The notes under the pieces are model-generated. The model was given only the letters and a program-made list of their open reading frames with translations. It was not told the DNA's origin and did not search any database. From Aquanectria penicillioides (lineage: Eukaryota; Ascomycota; Sordariomycetes; Hypocreales; Nectriaceae), in assembly GCA_003415625.1 (NCBI GenBank), contig PYIU01000007.1, forward strand, positions 3,286,001 to 3,350,000: 64,000 nucleotides of DNA, in the 5' to 3' direction. A program made the translations under genes and the position numbers. This document shows, piece after piece, positions 31,601-43,949 of this stretch (positions are counted from its first letter, which is position 1; every line of letters begins with the position of its first letter).

Positions 31601-34204
31601 AACCACATCGAAAACGTCCTAAATGCTCACGGCTCACCGAGGTGGAAGCGTCGGAGGGATCCAGGAGCGAGCCAAGTGCCTCTCCAATAACACGCGCTCC
31701 GTTGGTCGCCAATGCTCCGTCAATCAAGGCCCTCCGTTGGCCACCCACTGCATTGCGACATGGCGCTCGGTTCGACAAGCATCGCTGTGTTTGGCGAGGT
31801 CACCGACCCCGACCGTGGCGGAGCCCTGTCAGTCAGTCGTATGGTGCTGGTTCTCTGGCCGTTTGCCAGGGCCCGGACATGCAAACCCGTCTGACGAGGT
31901 TTTCCCGTGGCAAGGGATTCCTGGCCAGTCGTTGAGGTGTCAAGGTAGTGATGCTAAACCGTCCGGCTGGGAAACGTCTCGAGGGTCTCAGGGCTTCCCG
32001 GGGATCCTGGAGGCCCGGAGAATGGACAAAGGACAATGGAGAACGGACTATGGAGCCTGGAGTCCCAGTCACCGAGGCTTCACCAAGGGGGGGCGTGCAT
32101 GGAAGGGCATTGACAGCTTCCAAGAAGGATTCCAAGCCGCCAGATCATTGCCCCAAGAGCTGCGACGTTCTCAAAACGTCGTGGAGACCCCCCCAGAAAT
32201 GTCACTTAGACACCGGGCATGATGCCTCCGGTGTAACGTCGAAGCACGTCAACAATTATCCGGACGATGTATCCATGACATCTCGCCGAGATGACGCGAG
32301 CAAGGGCCGATGAGGGGAGGGGGATAAGGATCGCTTCGACACAGCAAACCAAACCCCCCGGGTTTAAACGGTTTGCCGCATGCCGTCGCATTGACCTCGC
32401 CCGCTTAGCTGCAAAACCTCAGTACTTAACACTTCAAACGGTGTCAAACCATCCTCATCCTGACACCTATTTCCTAAATCGTCGACTTGCAGAGCCTCCA
32501 CACCCCATCATCCTCGAGGCGAAATGCTGCTCTCCTTGTCCATCTGCCCACCTTGGGTCAATGGATTTTCCAAGAGAAACAGCCTCGGCACCCGCTTCCA
32601 AAAGGAGTATTTCCTGAAGCGGCGACGCGTGTTCCTGTTCGGAAGCTTCTTTGCCATGTCCAAGCGAGGCCTGATCTGATGCCACTCTACCCAAACATAG
32701 GCTCACCGTCGCCGACAGCATCAGGTCCTCCACTCGGGGACTCGATTTTTGCTTCTTCAACCCTTGGGACCTCTCGCGCAGCGGGCGCATGTCACTCATC
32801 TTCAGCCTCCTGACGCTCGATAGCGCAAGCTTGGCCAAAGCCAGCCCGGCCGAAACGTGATCATTGCCTGATGCCACAAAGGCCGCCGCCTGCTTGCATC
32901 AAGATTACTCCACGATCTAGGCCCCTTGTCTACCCATGGGGTCCCCTGGCATCGTATGCTTGTACCCGCACCCTCCTCAGAACATGTGACTTGACGGCGT
33001 TTCTTCAGCATTCACCCTGTCTTTGTCTGGCCATGTCATGCCTTTGAATGTTTGCTGTTGGGCGAGTGCCCTGCTCGGTGGTGGGCCGAGAGTGCTAGCC
33101 ACAACAGGCCGAGAGCTTAGCACCGTAGGACGACCTCTGATTGCTCCTAGAGGCGACTCGGCAAGCCGTTCCGGACGGCGAGGACAGACACACACCGGCG
33201 ACGCGAGACAGAGACCTATCGATAGCCGGGAGTTGCAGCCATACTTCATTCAACTAACAACTCTTTCACTGGCTGAGCGTCGCTGTTGCTATGGATTTTC
33301 GGAGCAAACTCGCCTTCGTTGTCTCACTCGAGCATTCCCACCCACCTCTTCGAGTTGTTTGCTCTAGCTGCCTTGATCGCTACTAGACAGTCGGGTATAT
33401 CCATCCACTCTATTTCTATTGTAAATCTTGGCGGCTCGATAGTCCATGTTTGTGTCGTTATCAAACTTGGCCAAGCCTCGTTGGTTGTGTTCACGATCCC
33501 GGTCTAGCCTCCGGCTGCTACCCTGTCAACCCACGGCACTTGACACCCGTTATCGCGGCTTTTGCTCTGGAAGTCCCAAAATGGACTTGAAAACGACTGG
33601 ATGAAAATGCCCCCCCTTCGCTAGTGCTTGTTGGCCGTTGGTCTAAATCCTGGGGATAGTTGCTCACTTCATGACTCGCCCCGTTCAATATCTCCGGCTG
33701 TTGGCTCTATATTCATCTGCCGGGGCTATCACATATCACAAAAAGCCACCGTTGGTCCAACAGCAAGTGCTACCTACTTTCGTGGCGCGCTAGACCATTC
33801 CTTGATATTGCAAACAATGGGCAAATCGAAGGAGTTTAGCGCGTCCTTGGGATTTGCGTGGCAGGCGGCTAATTGGCATTGTCGGCGATCAACAACGCCA
33901 AGTTCCAAACAATTGATTGACTATCCATTGGCCGTATTTCATCAGCCTTTCTGATTTGTTATCCAGCTACCAGGTGCTTGGGTTCGTGTCTGCGTCCTTC
34001 TCATCAACTCATTCCGATGTGACGGGTAAAGCGCTCTGCGAGGACGCCATTGGTCTATTGAAGCTCATCATCTCAGTGGAAGTCCTGACTTCTGATGGGA
34101 CTCAGGCTGTAGTTTGCGTTGAATGTTGCCTCTGCTAGAATCCGTGCATCTCACACCGTAGTCATGGGACCAACGTTTGCCACATTACTGTATCGTCTAG
34201 TTGG
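28681..34204. other. 5.5-kb gene-poor stretch of normal GC content
   Basis: No supported gene. Several open frames of 60-200 codons overlap one another on both strands (densest at 31000-32300), with no domains or splice structure. A GATTGC-type hexamer repeat lies at about 29614-29650, a 20-bp tandem duplication at 29341-29380, and a T run at about 30540-30555. Confidence 0.5.
29341..29380 (+). repeat. Perfect 20-bp tandem duplication
   Basis: Two exact head-to-tail copies, each running from GGCTAAC to CCACCAT. The perfect identity suggests a recent event such as replication slippage or double-strand break repair. Confidence 0.9.
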
Positions 34205-35357
34205 TTATTGGTTCTTCTTCTCGGTGGATGCGTCGTTGGCCTCCCCGGCGACCACCGTTCCGTCAGCCAAAACCCTCTCTGTCAGTCGTACGTGACCCAG
34301 AACGAATGGATATGCAAGATCGCAGCAAATGGCAGTTCCGATGATGAAAACGCCGAGAGGGTGCAATATAAATCCATGCGCCTCTGGCCAGTACCACCAT
34401 AACAAGCCACAAGTGACGGGAAGTCCCATCAATGTGCCAACAAAGCGGCAAAACCTGCGAGTTACCAAATAGTCAGCGCTATTTTCTAAGTCGTGGGGGC
34501 TCGTGGTGCCGCGGAAGTGCCGTCTGCTCTTATCGCAGCAGAGACAACGGATGTCCTCCTAGTGGAAACCGCTCGTGGAAACCACTCGTTGGCCCACCAA
34601 GCTTTTGAATCAGGAATCCTCCACTAGGGCCAACTGTCCAGAGACCATCTTCTGAGTCAGATGGTGTTTGCCCAATGGCAAAGGTCAACAACCGAGTGCG
34701 AAATGCCACCGCGAAATAAGCAGTCGTGGATGCAGACACCCCCAACGGATGGAATCTGATAACTACATGTGAAACTCACCAAATTGCATAGCTCTGTCCG
34801 CCAGAGTGGCCTCTTTGAAGAAGCATTGCCAGCGCACTGACGCTGAAGGCCATTTGTGCAACGCCTGCCGACCAAAAGGCCAACTCGGTCGTGTCGCGCG
34901 CTTCTCGGCCCTTCCAAGTCTTTCCCCATTTGATGCCGTAGCCGCGATGTGGTTCCTTAAGCCACCACCAAACAAACAGCCCGTTGCCAATGAGACCAAA
35001 GACGAACATGATTCCCAGAAGCAGCGGGATGTTTCGGGCGACGAGGGGTGTTGATGCGAATGAGCGAGGTGCTGTCTTGAGCGTGGCGTAGAGCACCGGG
35101 AGATCGAGGAGGAGCCATAGCCCGAAGCCCAAGATTTCCACGGGCTGTTCCACAACCACGAACGCGTAGATCACCTCCCATGATAAATTGAGTGCGAGTG
35201 CGAGTAGAGGCGCAGGAGTGCCGTTGGTGGCAAGGGAGCGACGGACCATGAGGACGTAAGCGGCGAGCCAGAAGGCAACGCCGGTGCTGAGGCAGACCGT
35301 GGATGCCGGCACGAGCCATGTCGGAGCCGTGTCTGGGGCAATGTCTCCGGAGCCCAT
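34205..35357 (-). CDS. Pyr4/PaxB-like integral-membrane terpene cyclase
   Basis: Two exons, 35357-34780 and 34454-34205, give 275 residues. The 325-bp intron (donor GTGAGT, acceptor CGCAG) is long for this organism but in phase, creating Trp193 in SYAIW-FCRFVGT. The protein has about seven hydrophobic helices (roughly 14-37, 49-70, 76-95, 108-130, 158-182, 194-215, 222-245). Family marks are NLSWEVIY with Glu61 and AICCDLAYP with Asp238. These match the two acidic residues reported as essential in Pyr4 (Glu63, Asp218), which protonate and guide cyclisation of prenylated epoxide substrates in the ER membrane. In known clusters these enzymes make meroterpenoids or indole diterpenes. Here no polyketide synthase, prenyltransferase or monooxygenase is within reach, so the substrate is unknown and the gene may be an orphan or cluster remnant. 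The C terminus is polar (STEKKNQ). Confidence 0.87.
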
Positions 35358-38300
35358 CGTGAGGTCGCGATAGGTCGCAGCACGGAGAGTAGCGGGTTGT
35401 TATCGCAGCACCGTAGATGTACGTTGGATGTCTATGAGATTGTCTCAGGCACAGAGTTGAAGGCAAATAGTCTCAGATTCAATTGAGGCAGGTCCGGTCA
35501 GCTGCGGTCGTTGTCCTGAATGTCAGCACCCAATCCGGATTATTCGGGCCGTGAAGTGGGACCAGGGACCAAGAATCTCCATGAACCTCCATGAGTAAAG
35601 CAATGGGCTAAAAAGTTGCAGCTACGCTGTGAGGTCTGAGATACGGATGAGTCTGGCTAGATATGTGAAGAAGGTTGATGTTATGGATCGGTCAAGCACG
35701 GAGATCATGTCTCAGCCTATTTATGGGCCTAGTTGTGGCTGAGGGAATGGCAGCAACGCAAGTGCTGCAGATTCAAATATTATTCTCAATACTCTATTCC
35801 ACCTTCCAACTTGCCGACAAAGTGTGCGTGTCTCCAAATATTATATCACAGTACATACCATTATTATTTATGTAGGTACATAGCTTAGTGAAACACCCAA
35901 TGTTTCCCCTTGTTTTACGCCCGGATGCACTGCAATGTTAGCCTTCGCAAAAGACATCAATGTCTCGCGGAATGCGGGTCATGTTATTTGAGCCTCAAAG
36001 CTAGAGGAGTCTAATCGTACTTCTCTACGATGACTAGGTACTCCGTCACGATCAATATTGCAGTGCAAGCCCCCCTTCGTATTCCTAAATCACGACGACT
36101 ACGAGGGTGCTCCGTCAGGCCTAAGATGGCAGTGCAGCGAGGCGAACCCACCCGTAAAGGCTCGCGAAATTGATCAATGGAGTTAGCACCATTAATATAG
36201 TTCTTCTATTGGACCCCTAGGACCAATCGCAATTTGAAAGTTGATTTGGCATCCATGTAAGGATGAATTCGACGAGTTTACACAACTGTGATAGTCCGCA
36301 TCTGCGCGGTTGTAAATCTATGTCAGCGAGGCATATCAGCAAAGCGCATCTGTGATTGATGAAGAACGTCGTCTGTTCTGACAGCCAGTTGAGAGTATAT
36401 CACGAGTTCTACCTTTCATCCTCGGGGAAAACAATGTCGAGAGCTAGGCTTAGCTGGCAATATAGCAAGCAGCGAGATTCGGATCAAATGATCCAAGTAA
36501 GTAATCTGAATTATCATACCCAGCTCGATCATGATATAATCAAACTAGCGGCGAGGCACGAGTGATGAAGACGTCTCATAGAGATGACATGGACGTGGCT
36601 CTACACAGAAGGGTTCTGGGTGAAACATGGCATGTTCAAGATTGACATCCTCTCAGATTTGGTATCGAACGAGGTATTGGGTCGTCATGGTCGTTTAGTT
36701 GGCGGATTGTCGGGAAGTCAGCAAGACTCGGACACGGAGCCACGATCTCTTCCGGCAAGCGTGTTGGGCTGAGACTCGAGTGGTGGAACATCTCAGTCAG
36801 CAACGGTGTCTGACGAGTGTCTTTGACTCTTTGTAGGTTGTTTGACAGTAGGTGTTTTGCTTGATATCATCATGTGGTTGTGAGATGGCGTTGGTCAACA
36901 TTAGGTGTAGAGCATGAAGGACGCCGGAGTTCGAGTCGTTTTGTGAATGCCGAGTGTCAACGGATATAACCAGCCCGGTAGTAGGCCTCTATGCCAACTT
37001 TGCCTTGGAGAAAACGTGTCAAGTGGCATCTTGATCAGACGGGAGGCCGCTCGAGTTCTCTCGAGTCAACTGACTCACATCATCTCATATCATCCATCAG
37101 ACAACCTTTGGGAGAGTTGTTGGTGAGGGCCCAATGCCGGAAAAGACCGGATTCCAGCCTGATCGGAGGCGGCTCGGGCCTCGTCGTCATGGCATGGTAG
37201 TCGCTCCTGCATCAAAACCCTGTCATGTCCGCCCACGATGGCCTCAAGTCAGAGAGTTCAGAAATCTCGGGCATGACCATGGCCATTGTTTGATGTCCAG
37301 GCAGGCAATTTCAGACAGCTGGCCATGGCAAATAAACGTCCACGCGGACCAATAGGGTACGTAGACATTATCTAGTTGGTGCGGGTTGACCAGACTTCCC
37401 CAATGCCAACAATCGCGCAGTGGGTATTTCTCAAACTCGGGCGACGGACTCTTGGCAACTTTGCGGGCCCCAAAAGTCATTATTTCGCGGACGGCCAAGA
37501 CGCCAAAGTTGAACGGTAGACCTGGCAAGGGCAGCGGTTGTACGTAATAAAGGGTATGCAGCGGAGCTTCAGAGGGGCAGCGATGACTTGGCTCCTCCAA
37601 TATGAACGGAACTTGGCCGGCCAAAGGTCGCAGCCCCAGGGTGAGAGTGACGGTGTGACGATGATATCCCCGGACATTGAGCATCTAGGGTGGAAGAGGA
37701 TCAAGACCCGAGCGGCAGTGTCGAGAGTCGGTGGTGAGGAAACCTTATTGGCGTTGAAACTGTAATAATGAGGAGATCGTGACCAACGATCCATGGCGCG
37801 ACTCCCTCGAGAGCGGAGTCGTTGCGAGCACAAACGAGTTCATGCACAAAATACCGCAGGCCCTTCCTCGCCGGTGCATGGTTCTGCCTGGGTCCTAAGC
37901 ACCGGGGCCACTAAGTTAAGCCACCGCAAAGCGAGCGATGCAAAAAACACATTCTCGTGGATCGCAATAGGACAAAGGAGGGTCATCGGCAGGAAGAGAT
38001 GTTGTTGGTAGTGCAGGTCAAAACAGAGTTGATGGTGGTTGGATTCGGTGGCAGAGCCGCAGCGGCTGCCGGCATGTTATGGCATGGCTGCTCCCTGACG
38101 CGGGTGACGCACCGATGAAGCTTGCCCAAACAAGCAGCTGTAAAAGCCAGGCCAACTCTGATTCCAGGACAAGGCTGAGAATCTGCGCTCGGGGAGAAGT
38201 CCGCCAGGTACCAGCGGCAGCTGAATGCAGCAAAGGGCCTGGGACTGCCGTTGTGGCGTCACGCCTTCGTCCCTGAGAAGCCTGGCATCTGTGACTGCAT

Positions 38301-38990
38301 CACCGCGCACCGCACGGGACTCCCTCACGGATCCATCGCCGGTCTGGGGCCCGAAGACCCGCCGTTTACACTCCGAGGCATATAGGCCATGATTCATGTG
38401 GCGTAATGGTAATAGGAGGCTCAGTCTTGGCTTTTAGCCAAGGCAACTCTCAAAGCCAAGAAATGCACACAAGTCCTTCCACGGGGAAACCTGGAGCCCC
38501 TGAGACTATTACCTGGGGGGAAACACTCGTCCCATGGGGATGACGGGGGGTTGTACGTAGCAAATGCTGGAGAGGCGTCAATGAAGAAACGACATGTCAT
38601 CGCGTGAAGACGGCATCTTATGACGTTCGCTCATCAATTCGTCCCGTGTCATGCTCAAGAATCTTTCAGGGAATCATGGGTAGGACTCCAATATTTCCAC
38701 CGGAACGCGCGCCGTGGTGAACCGAGAGACGAAGCTGCGTCTTGGCAAACATCATCCTAAGTGCTACGTCCCACCCCATGCCAGCGAGTCGGGCGATGTC
38801 CCGGCGATGAGGATCCGCGTCGGCTTGGCGGCGGTCGAAACGACGACGGAGCATGGAGAACGGGTCGCCGTGTGGGCCACCGGTGTGAAACCGGCCCACT
38901 ACAGAAGGCCATAGGGATCAGTGTCCCAAAATTCAATTTTAGCTTGGGGCACCCCTCCCGTACTGCCCCATTTGAAGCCATATTTTCAGT
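35358..38990. other. Promoter side of the terpene cyclase and gene-poor flank before the AT block
   Basis: No supported gene in 3.6 kb. Composition becomes more A/T-rich between 35650 and 36600, then GC-normal again to the sharp change near 38990. Two imperfect copies of a motif containing CTCCGTCA and GCAGTGCA occur at about 36028-36070 and 36092-36139 and may be remnants of a small transposon end. Confidence 0.45.
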
Positions 38991-41185
38991 TGCATATTAT
39001 TAGTCAGCAGACATATGACTAATAATGGGTTATGTGTGTATACGCCAGTTATATGCATATGCGCAAATTTATTAGCTTAGGCATATTAAAACTCTTCCTT
39101 TTATTTTTCTCCTTTATATATATATACAATATAAGATTAAAATCCTATTTTTAAAAGGCAAATAATACTGCTATATAGTATATTTTGCTGCTATTTAATT
39201 TCCTATATTTTTATATAACTTTAGGCATTATTTTTATATGCATTTTAGCCTGCCTTTACACTTTTTCTTTACTTTAATTTATATAGCAGCTAGCTAATCT
39301 TTACAGTAAAATTAAATAAATTAATTAATTTCTTTTAATATAGTTTTCTTTTATTTATAAGTATATAAGCCCTTTTATAATGCCCCTAAAGCCTTAAAAA
39401 CTACCTGCCCTTAAGACCCTAAAGGTATTAAAATCTTTTAAAAATGCTATTCTTACTATAATTCTAAATGCAATTAAATCTGCTTAAAAGGCTATAGCCC
39501 TTACTTTAAAGGTTAACCTTAAGCTATAAGCTTTTGCTTTACTGCTAAAAACAGTCTATTATATAGATATTAATATATTTCTATACTATAATAAAATGCC
39601 TTTTATAAACCTATACTATACTGTTTAGGCTTTAATCTATACTTTAAAGGGTAGTAGCACTAAAGGCTAAAAATCTATTAATCCTCTTATAGTAATTTCC
39701 TTTTGCTTTATATATATCTATATAATTATATATTTATTTATTTTAAACTCTATAACTCCTAAAAATTTAATATAAAAAGGATAGCTATAATATTATTAAA
39801 ACCTTATATAAAATAAATTTTAAGGGCAGTTAGAACTATAATACTATACTTTAATATTTATATAGCAATATATAGAATAATATAGAGCAATGCATTAAAT
39901 GCATAAAGGGCAATAATGCCCTTAAGGGTTATATTATTGCTATTAGTATAGCTATATATACTAATTATAACTAAAATAGATCTAGTACTATATATTTATT
40001 TATAAGTAAGTATTTAATAATATAGTAATATATAGTAATATACTTTAATATCTATTAATATATAGGTAAAAGTATAAATCTTTTATTAATAATAATAGTA
40101 AAAATAACTCTAAAAGTAATAATTTAAATCTATTTAAAGACCTTAACTATAAGATATATTAAAAATTTATTTAAATCTTCTTTATTACTATTGCCTACAA
40201 AAAGAATAAAAGGCATACTCCTTTTAAGTATATATAAAGTACTATATAATGCTATATTGCAATATATAGTCTTATATTAATTAATTTAATCTCTTAAGGC
40301 TTAATAAAAATTTTTATTAAAAGGCAATAACTTTTTAATTTTTCTAAAGGATTAAACTATATAATAATAATTGCAATTATAAATATATAAAGATATATAA
40401 TATGCTATAATACCCTTTTAATAGTCTTAAGCTTAAAATTATATTATTTTGCTTTACTTTATTTTATTTTTTTATTATAATATATTATTAAATTTAAATA
40501 ACTTAATTTTTGCCTTAATTAATATTATTAAATATAATATACTTATATATAGTATTCTATTTAATTTTTTCCCTTTTATTTATTGCTATATTGTAATATA
40601 TTGCACTATATAGTCTTTATTATAATAATATAATATATAGCTATTATTTAATCGATCTATTTCCTTTTTGCTTATAGATTTAATAATAGAAAAATAATAA
40701 ATACTTAATAATAATTAATATTATTAATTGCCTTAATATTAAGTTTTATATTAATATATTCTATACTACTTTATATTATAACTTTTAACTTTAGGGCATC
40801 TTAAAATAGCAATATATATAGAGCTTAAAAAAGCTTTATTAATAAATTAAAGATTTATTTTATAATAAAGTATTAAATAATTACTTTATGCTTTTATAGC
40901 TATATTTTAATAGCTTTATTATTATTAAAACTAATTTTATTTAAATATACTAAAAGCTTAAGCTTTAATAGCGCTAAACTCCTAAAATGCTATAAAAAAG
41001 AATAATTAAATTATATTAATTTTTTAAAAATAAAGCTAAATTGCATACTAAACTTAAAATATATAGTTATATATACCTCTATATATATATATACTAAAAC
41101 CAATATATTTTAAGCCATTAGGCACTTTACTTATATTTCTAGGAATTTTCTTCTATTAATATTACTAAATAATAGAATTTAATGC
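38991..41185. other. AT-rich, RIP-like block left of the nested retroelements (unclassified)
   Basis: The sequence changes abruptly from GC-normal to A/T-dominated within a few tens of bases. Stops are dense in all frames and no domain can be read. This is the DNA into which the Copia element inserted, as shown by the AATAT target duplication at 41186-41190. It is probably an older transposon, but I could not assign a class. Confidence 0.6.
38996..39026. repeat. Perfect 11-bp inverted repeat at the edge of the AT block
   Basis: ATTATTAGTCA (38996-39006) and its reverse complement (39016-39026) are separated by 9 bp, exactly where composition changes. It could be a transposon terminus or subterminal hairpin. 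Confidence 0.6.
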
Positions 41186-41190
41186 AATAT

Positions 41191-41335
41191 TATTAAACCT
41201 AAAGTATTCTATATATAGGGAAACACTAAAACGCACTTTAGATTATAGAAATAAAGCTTAAAATAATTAAATAAAGGTTATATAAATACAATATAGCTCT
41301 ATTAAGTCTAGCGCAACCCAACCCCTCTTTTAGAG
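41191..41335 (+). repeat. Copia 5' LTR, left fragment
   Basis: Matches the first 145 bp of the 3' LTR at 63571. It ends in TAGAG, the target copied by the Gypsy insertion. Confidence 0.88.
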
Positions 41336-41528
41336 TGTAAGAGTTGGCTGATTAGGGTGATATAAGATAGGTCTTTAGGTGACTTATGTATTGTATATAA
41401 GCTTCAACTTGCTAAGTGTTAGTCTATTGCTTGGCAATATGTCTTTTATTTAAGGTGTAGTGGTATACTTATGTGGCTATGCTTAAGAGCCCCACTACCT
41501 ATTAAGGTAAGTCCTCTATCTCTTTATA
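41336..41528 (-). repeat. Gypsy copy A, 3' LTR
   Basis: 193 bp, begins TGTAAGAG on the plus strand and ends TATA. It is the least RIP-altered of the four LTR copies, with its TG terminus intact. Confidence 0.9.
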
Positions 41529-43178
41529 ATTATCCCCTTTCCTCTTAAGCCTAGTCCCTTAGGCTTAAGATTATTACCGCTTATATATGTATTGTAATTG
41601 CCCTATAACTTATTTATATATATGCCTGAATATTTTGCAATTATTTATTAGTTCTATAGTGGTTATTTTGGGTTGTGTTTATATAATGTTATTGTTATTA
41701 TTGTTCTATATTATAACGGTCTGTTTTAGTTAGCAGTAATCTATTATAGCATAAATTGCTTTATAATACTTAATTGGTGGCTTATTGTATAAACTTTAAC
41801 CTTTTCTTTTCCTCCTTATATCTTATATAATAGTTTAACTTATTTGCTATACCTTTATTAAACCTTCTATAATATCTTTTCTTTTTTAGGCCCCTTTAGT
41901 ATTAGCCTATTAAAAATAGTATTATAGCAACCCCTTTATTGACTAGTTTATAGATAAAAGTCCTTACTTTTACTGCCTTTTGTAAAAATATAATAATTTT
42001 TCTTTTATTTACTATATCGATTTATAGACTGCCTAATATATAGTTTGCCAAAATGCTAATTAATCTTATAGTACAGTATATTATTTAGTGTTTTTTGCTT
42101 ATTCCTTACTTACTTTATTTAGATTTTTAATAAGCTTTAGCTAACTGTAGTTTAGTATTAAAATTGCCTTATTAAAGCCTGCCTTGCTAATAAGCCTAAC
42201 TCTAATAATAACTCTTTTTTATGCATTAAGCATTAGTGCTTTATATATACTATTAAGTTTGCTATTAATGCCTAGCATTATATTTATAATGCTATTAAAA
42301 AAGGCCTCTATTGCTATACTATCTCCACTATATAGTTTGCCTAGCACTAACTTAAGGAAGTAGCTTTATTCTATAACCTCTTTATTTTAAATTTCTAGTC
42401 TTAAATAAGTATTTCTTTATTAATTATCTATTAATTATTTATTGCTAATTTATATTAATATTAATTTATTCCTAATAGTCTTAAGTACCTTTATAGTTAT
42501 TTTGCCTTAATTATTCCTTTTTATACCTATAATAATAGTTTGCTTTATAACTTAAATTATTTGCTTAGCGCCCTTTAGTATATATATAAGACTCCTATAG
42601 ATATTGCTAAGAAATATAATCTATTTAAGTAGCTAATTATAATAGCCCCTTATATATTAAAAGCCTTATAGCTTTATTATAAGAATTCCACTCCTTAGGT
42701 TACTATAAAGTATATTAGCTGCCCCCTTATTTATTGTAAAGCAATTAATAGCCCTCTATCTAATAATATTAAGGGTTTTAGCCTTAATAATAAAGGCAAT
42801 ATTTCTAATAGTAAGTTATTTATAGCTAGTAATATAGGCAGTACCTTTATCTATACTATTAATAAATATACTGCCTTTACTATACCTTTTATTAAATTTA
42901 CTAAATCTTAGGGTAAGTTTATTGTTAGGCCTAAGAAGCCTATAGCCCTATTAGTCGCTTGCTCTTCTATAAACATTTAGCGCTTTACTTTAGCTTTAGA
43001 AACTAATGCTGCAGTATTGGCCTATTTAGGCATTCCCTCTTTATTTAATAAGGATTTATATAAGGCTTTGCTGCCCCCTTCTTAACCTCCTCTTAAAAGG
43101 CAGGCAGCCCCTACTATTATGCTGCTAATACCTATTGTTAATAGTATTGCTAGCCTATTATGCATTTAATAATTTATT

Positions 43179-43505
43179 ATGCTCTCTCTAACCCTAGCTC
43201 AATCTTTTAGGAGTATATTTAACTTTACTATTAGTAGTAGCAATAATAATAATGAAAATATCCCTATTGCTATTCCTACTTATAAGGGTAAGGGCAAGCA
43301 TTTAGTAAGCGCTTATTGCTTTTTTAGTTCTATTGTTGCTACGCCTCTATCTTTTTTGGCGGTCCTAAAGCCTTCTGCTTTCTCTTTTGGCCCTATAGTA
43401 AAGAAACCTAAAGTTGCTTCTATACTAAAAAAGGCTAAGGCAGCTTTTACATTAAGGAAGGTAAGGGCTACTCCTACTATTATAACTTATTATAGTGCTT
43501 ATTAA
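43179..43505 (+). CDS. Open frame antisense to Gypsy pol, in the 3' region of copy A (108 aa)
   Basis: An uninterrupted frame inside an otherwise stop-ridden element, on the strand opposite to gag-pol, between the end of pol and the 3' LTR. It contains SSSNNNNEN, YKGKGKHLVSAYCFF, and a Lys-rich tail (VKKPKVASILKKAKAAF). The corresponding place in copy B (about 60289-60615, minus) reads a similar protein with YKGKGKHLVSAYC kept. A different frame upstream (about 42145-42363) matches the open frame at 61649-61431 of copy B. It may be a remnant of an extra antisense gene of this Gypsy family, or coincidental. No domain recognised. Confidence 0.35.
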   Translation: MLSLTLAQSFRSIFNFTISSSNNNNENIPIAIPTYKGKGKHLVSAYCFFSSIVATPLSFLAVLKPSAFSFGPIVKKPKVASILKKAKAAFTLRKVRATPTIITYYSAY

Positions 43506-43949
43506 GCGCTAAAAAAGTCTATTTAATTATCTATTAATTTTTATTAATATATTTTAGTTTTTTATTTAATGGTTAATTTAAATATAGCAACTTTTAATAG
43601 TGCCTTTTTTATTATTGTATTATTTTGCTCTTTTTGCTATATAGCAACCTATAATAGCATTAAATATAGTTTTTTAGTAAATTAATTAATAATTAATCTT
43701 TTAGTTAATTGGTCTAATATATGCTTATTAATTATTAATTAATTGTTTAGCATTATAGTTTATTGTTCTATTTTTAATGGATTTACTTTACTTATTTATA
43801 ATATTTATGCACTTTATTTTATATATTTATTAAGTAATTTAAAGGCTTTTAGGTATTATATTCTATTAGCTATCTTAACTATTTAATTTAATAGAACTTG
43901 TCTCCTTCTATCTCTTTATAGAATACTATTTTCTTAACCTTCTATTTAT

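Noticed and set aside
34530..34745. Extra exon within the terpene cyclase intron
   Set aside because: Its translation is not hydrophobic enough for a helix, and direct joining of the two exons keeps phase and family motifs.
36920..36940. GAGTTCGAGTCG as a tRNA B box
   Set aside because: No matching T-stem, acceptor stem or A box within tRNA distance.
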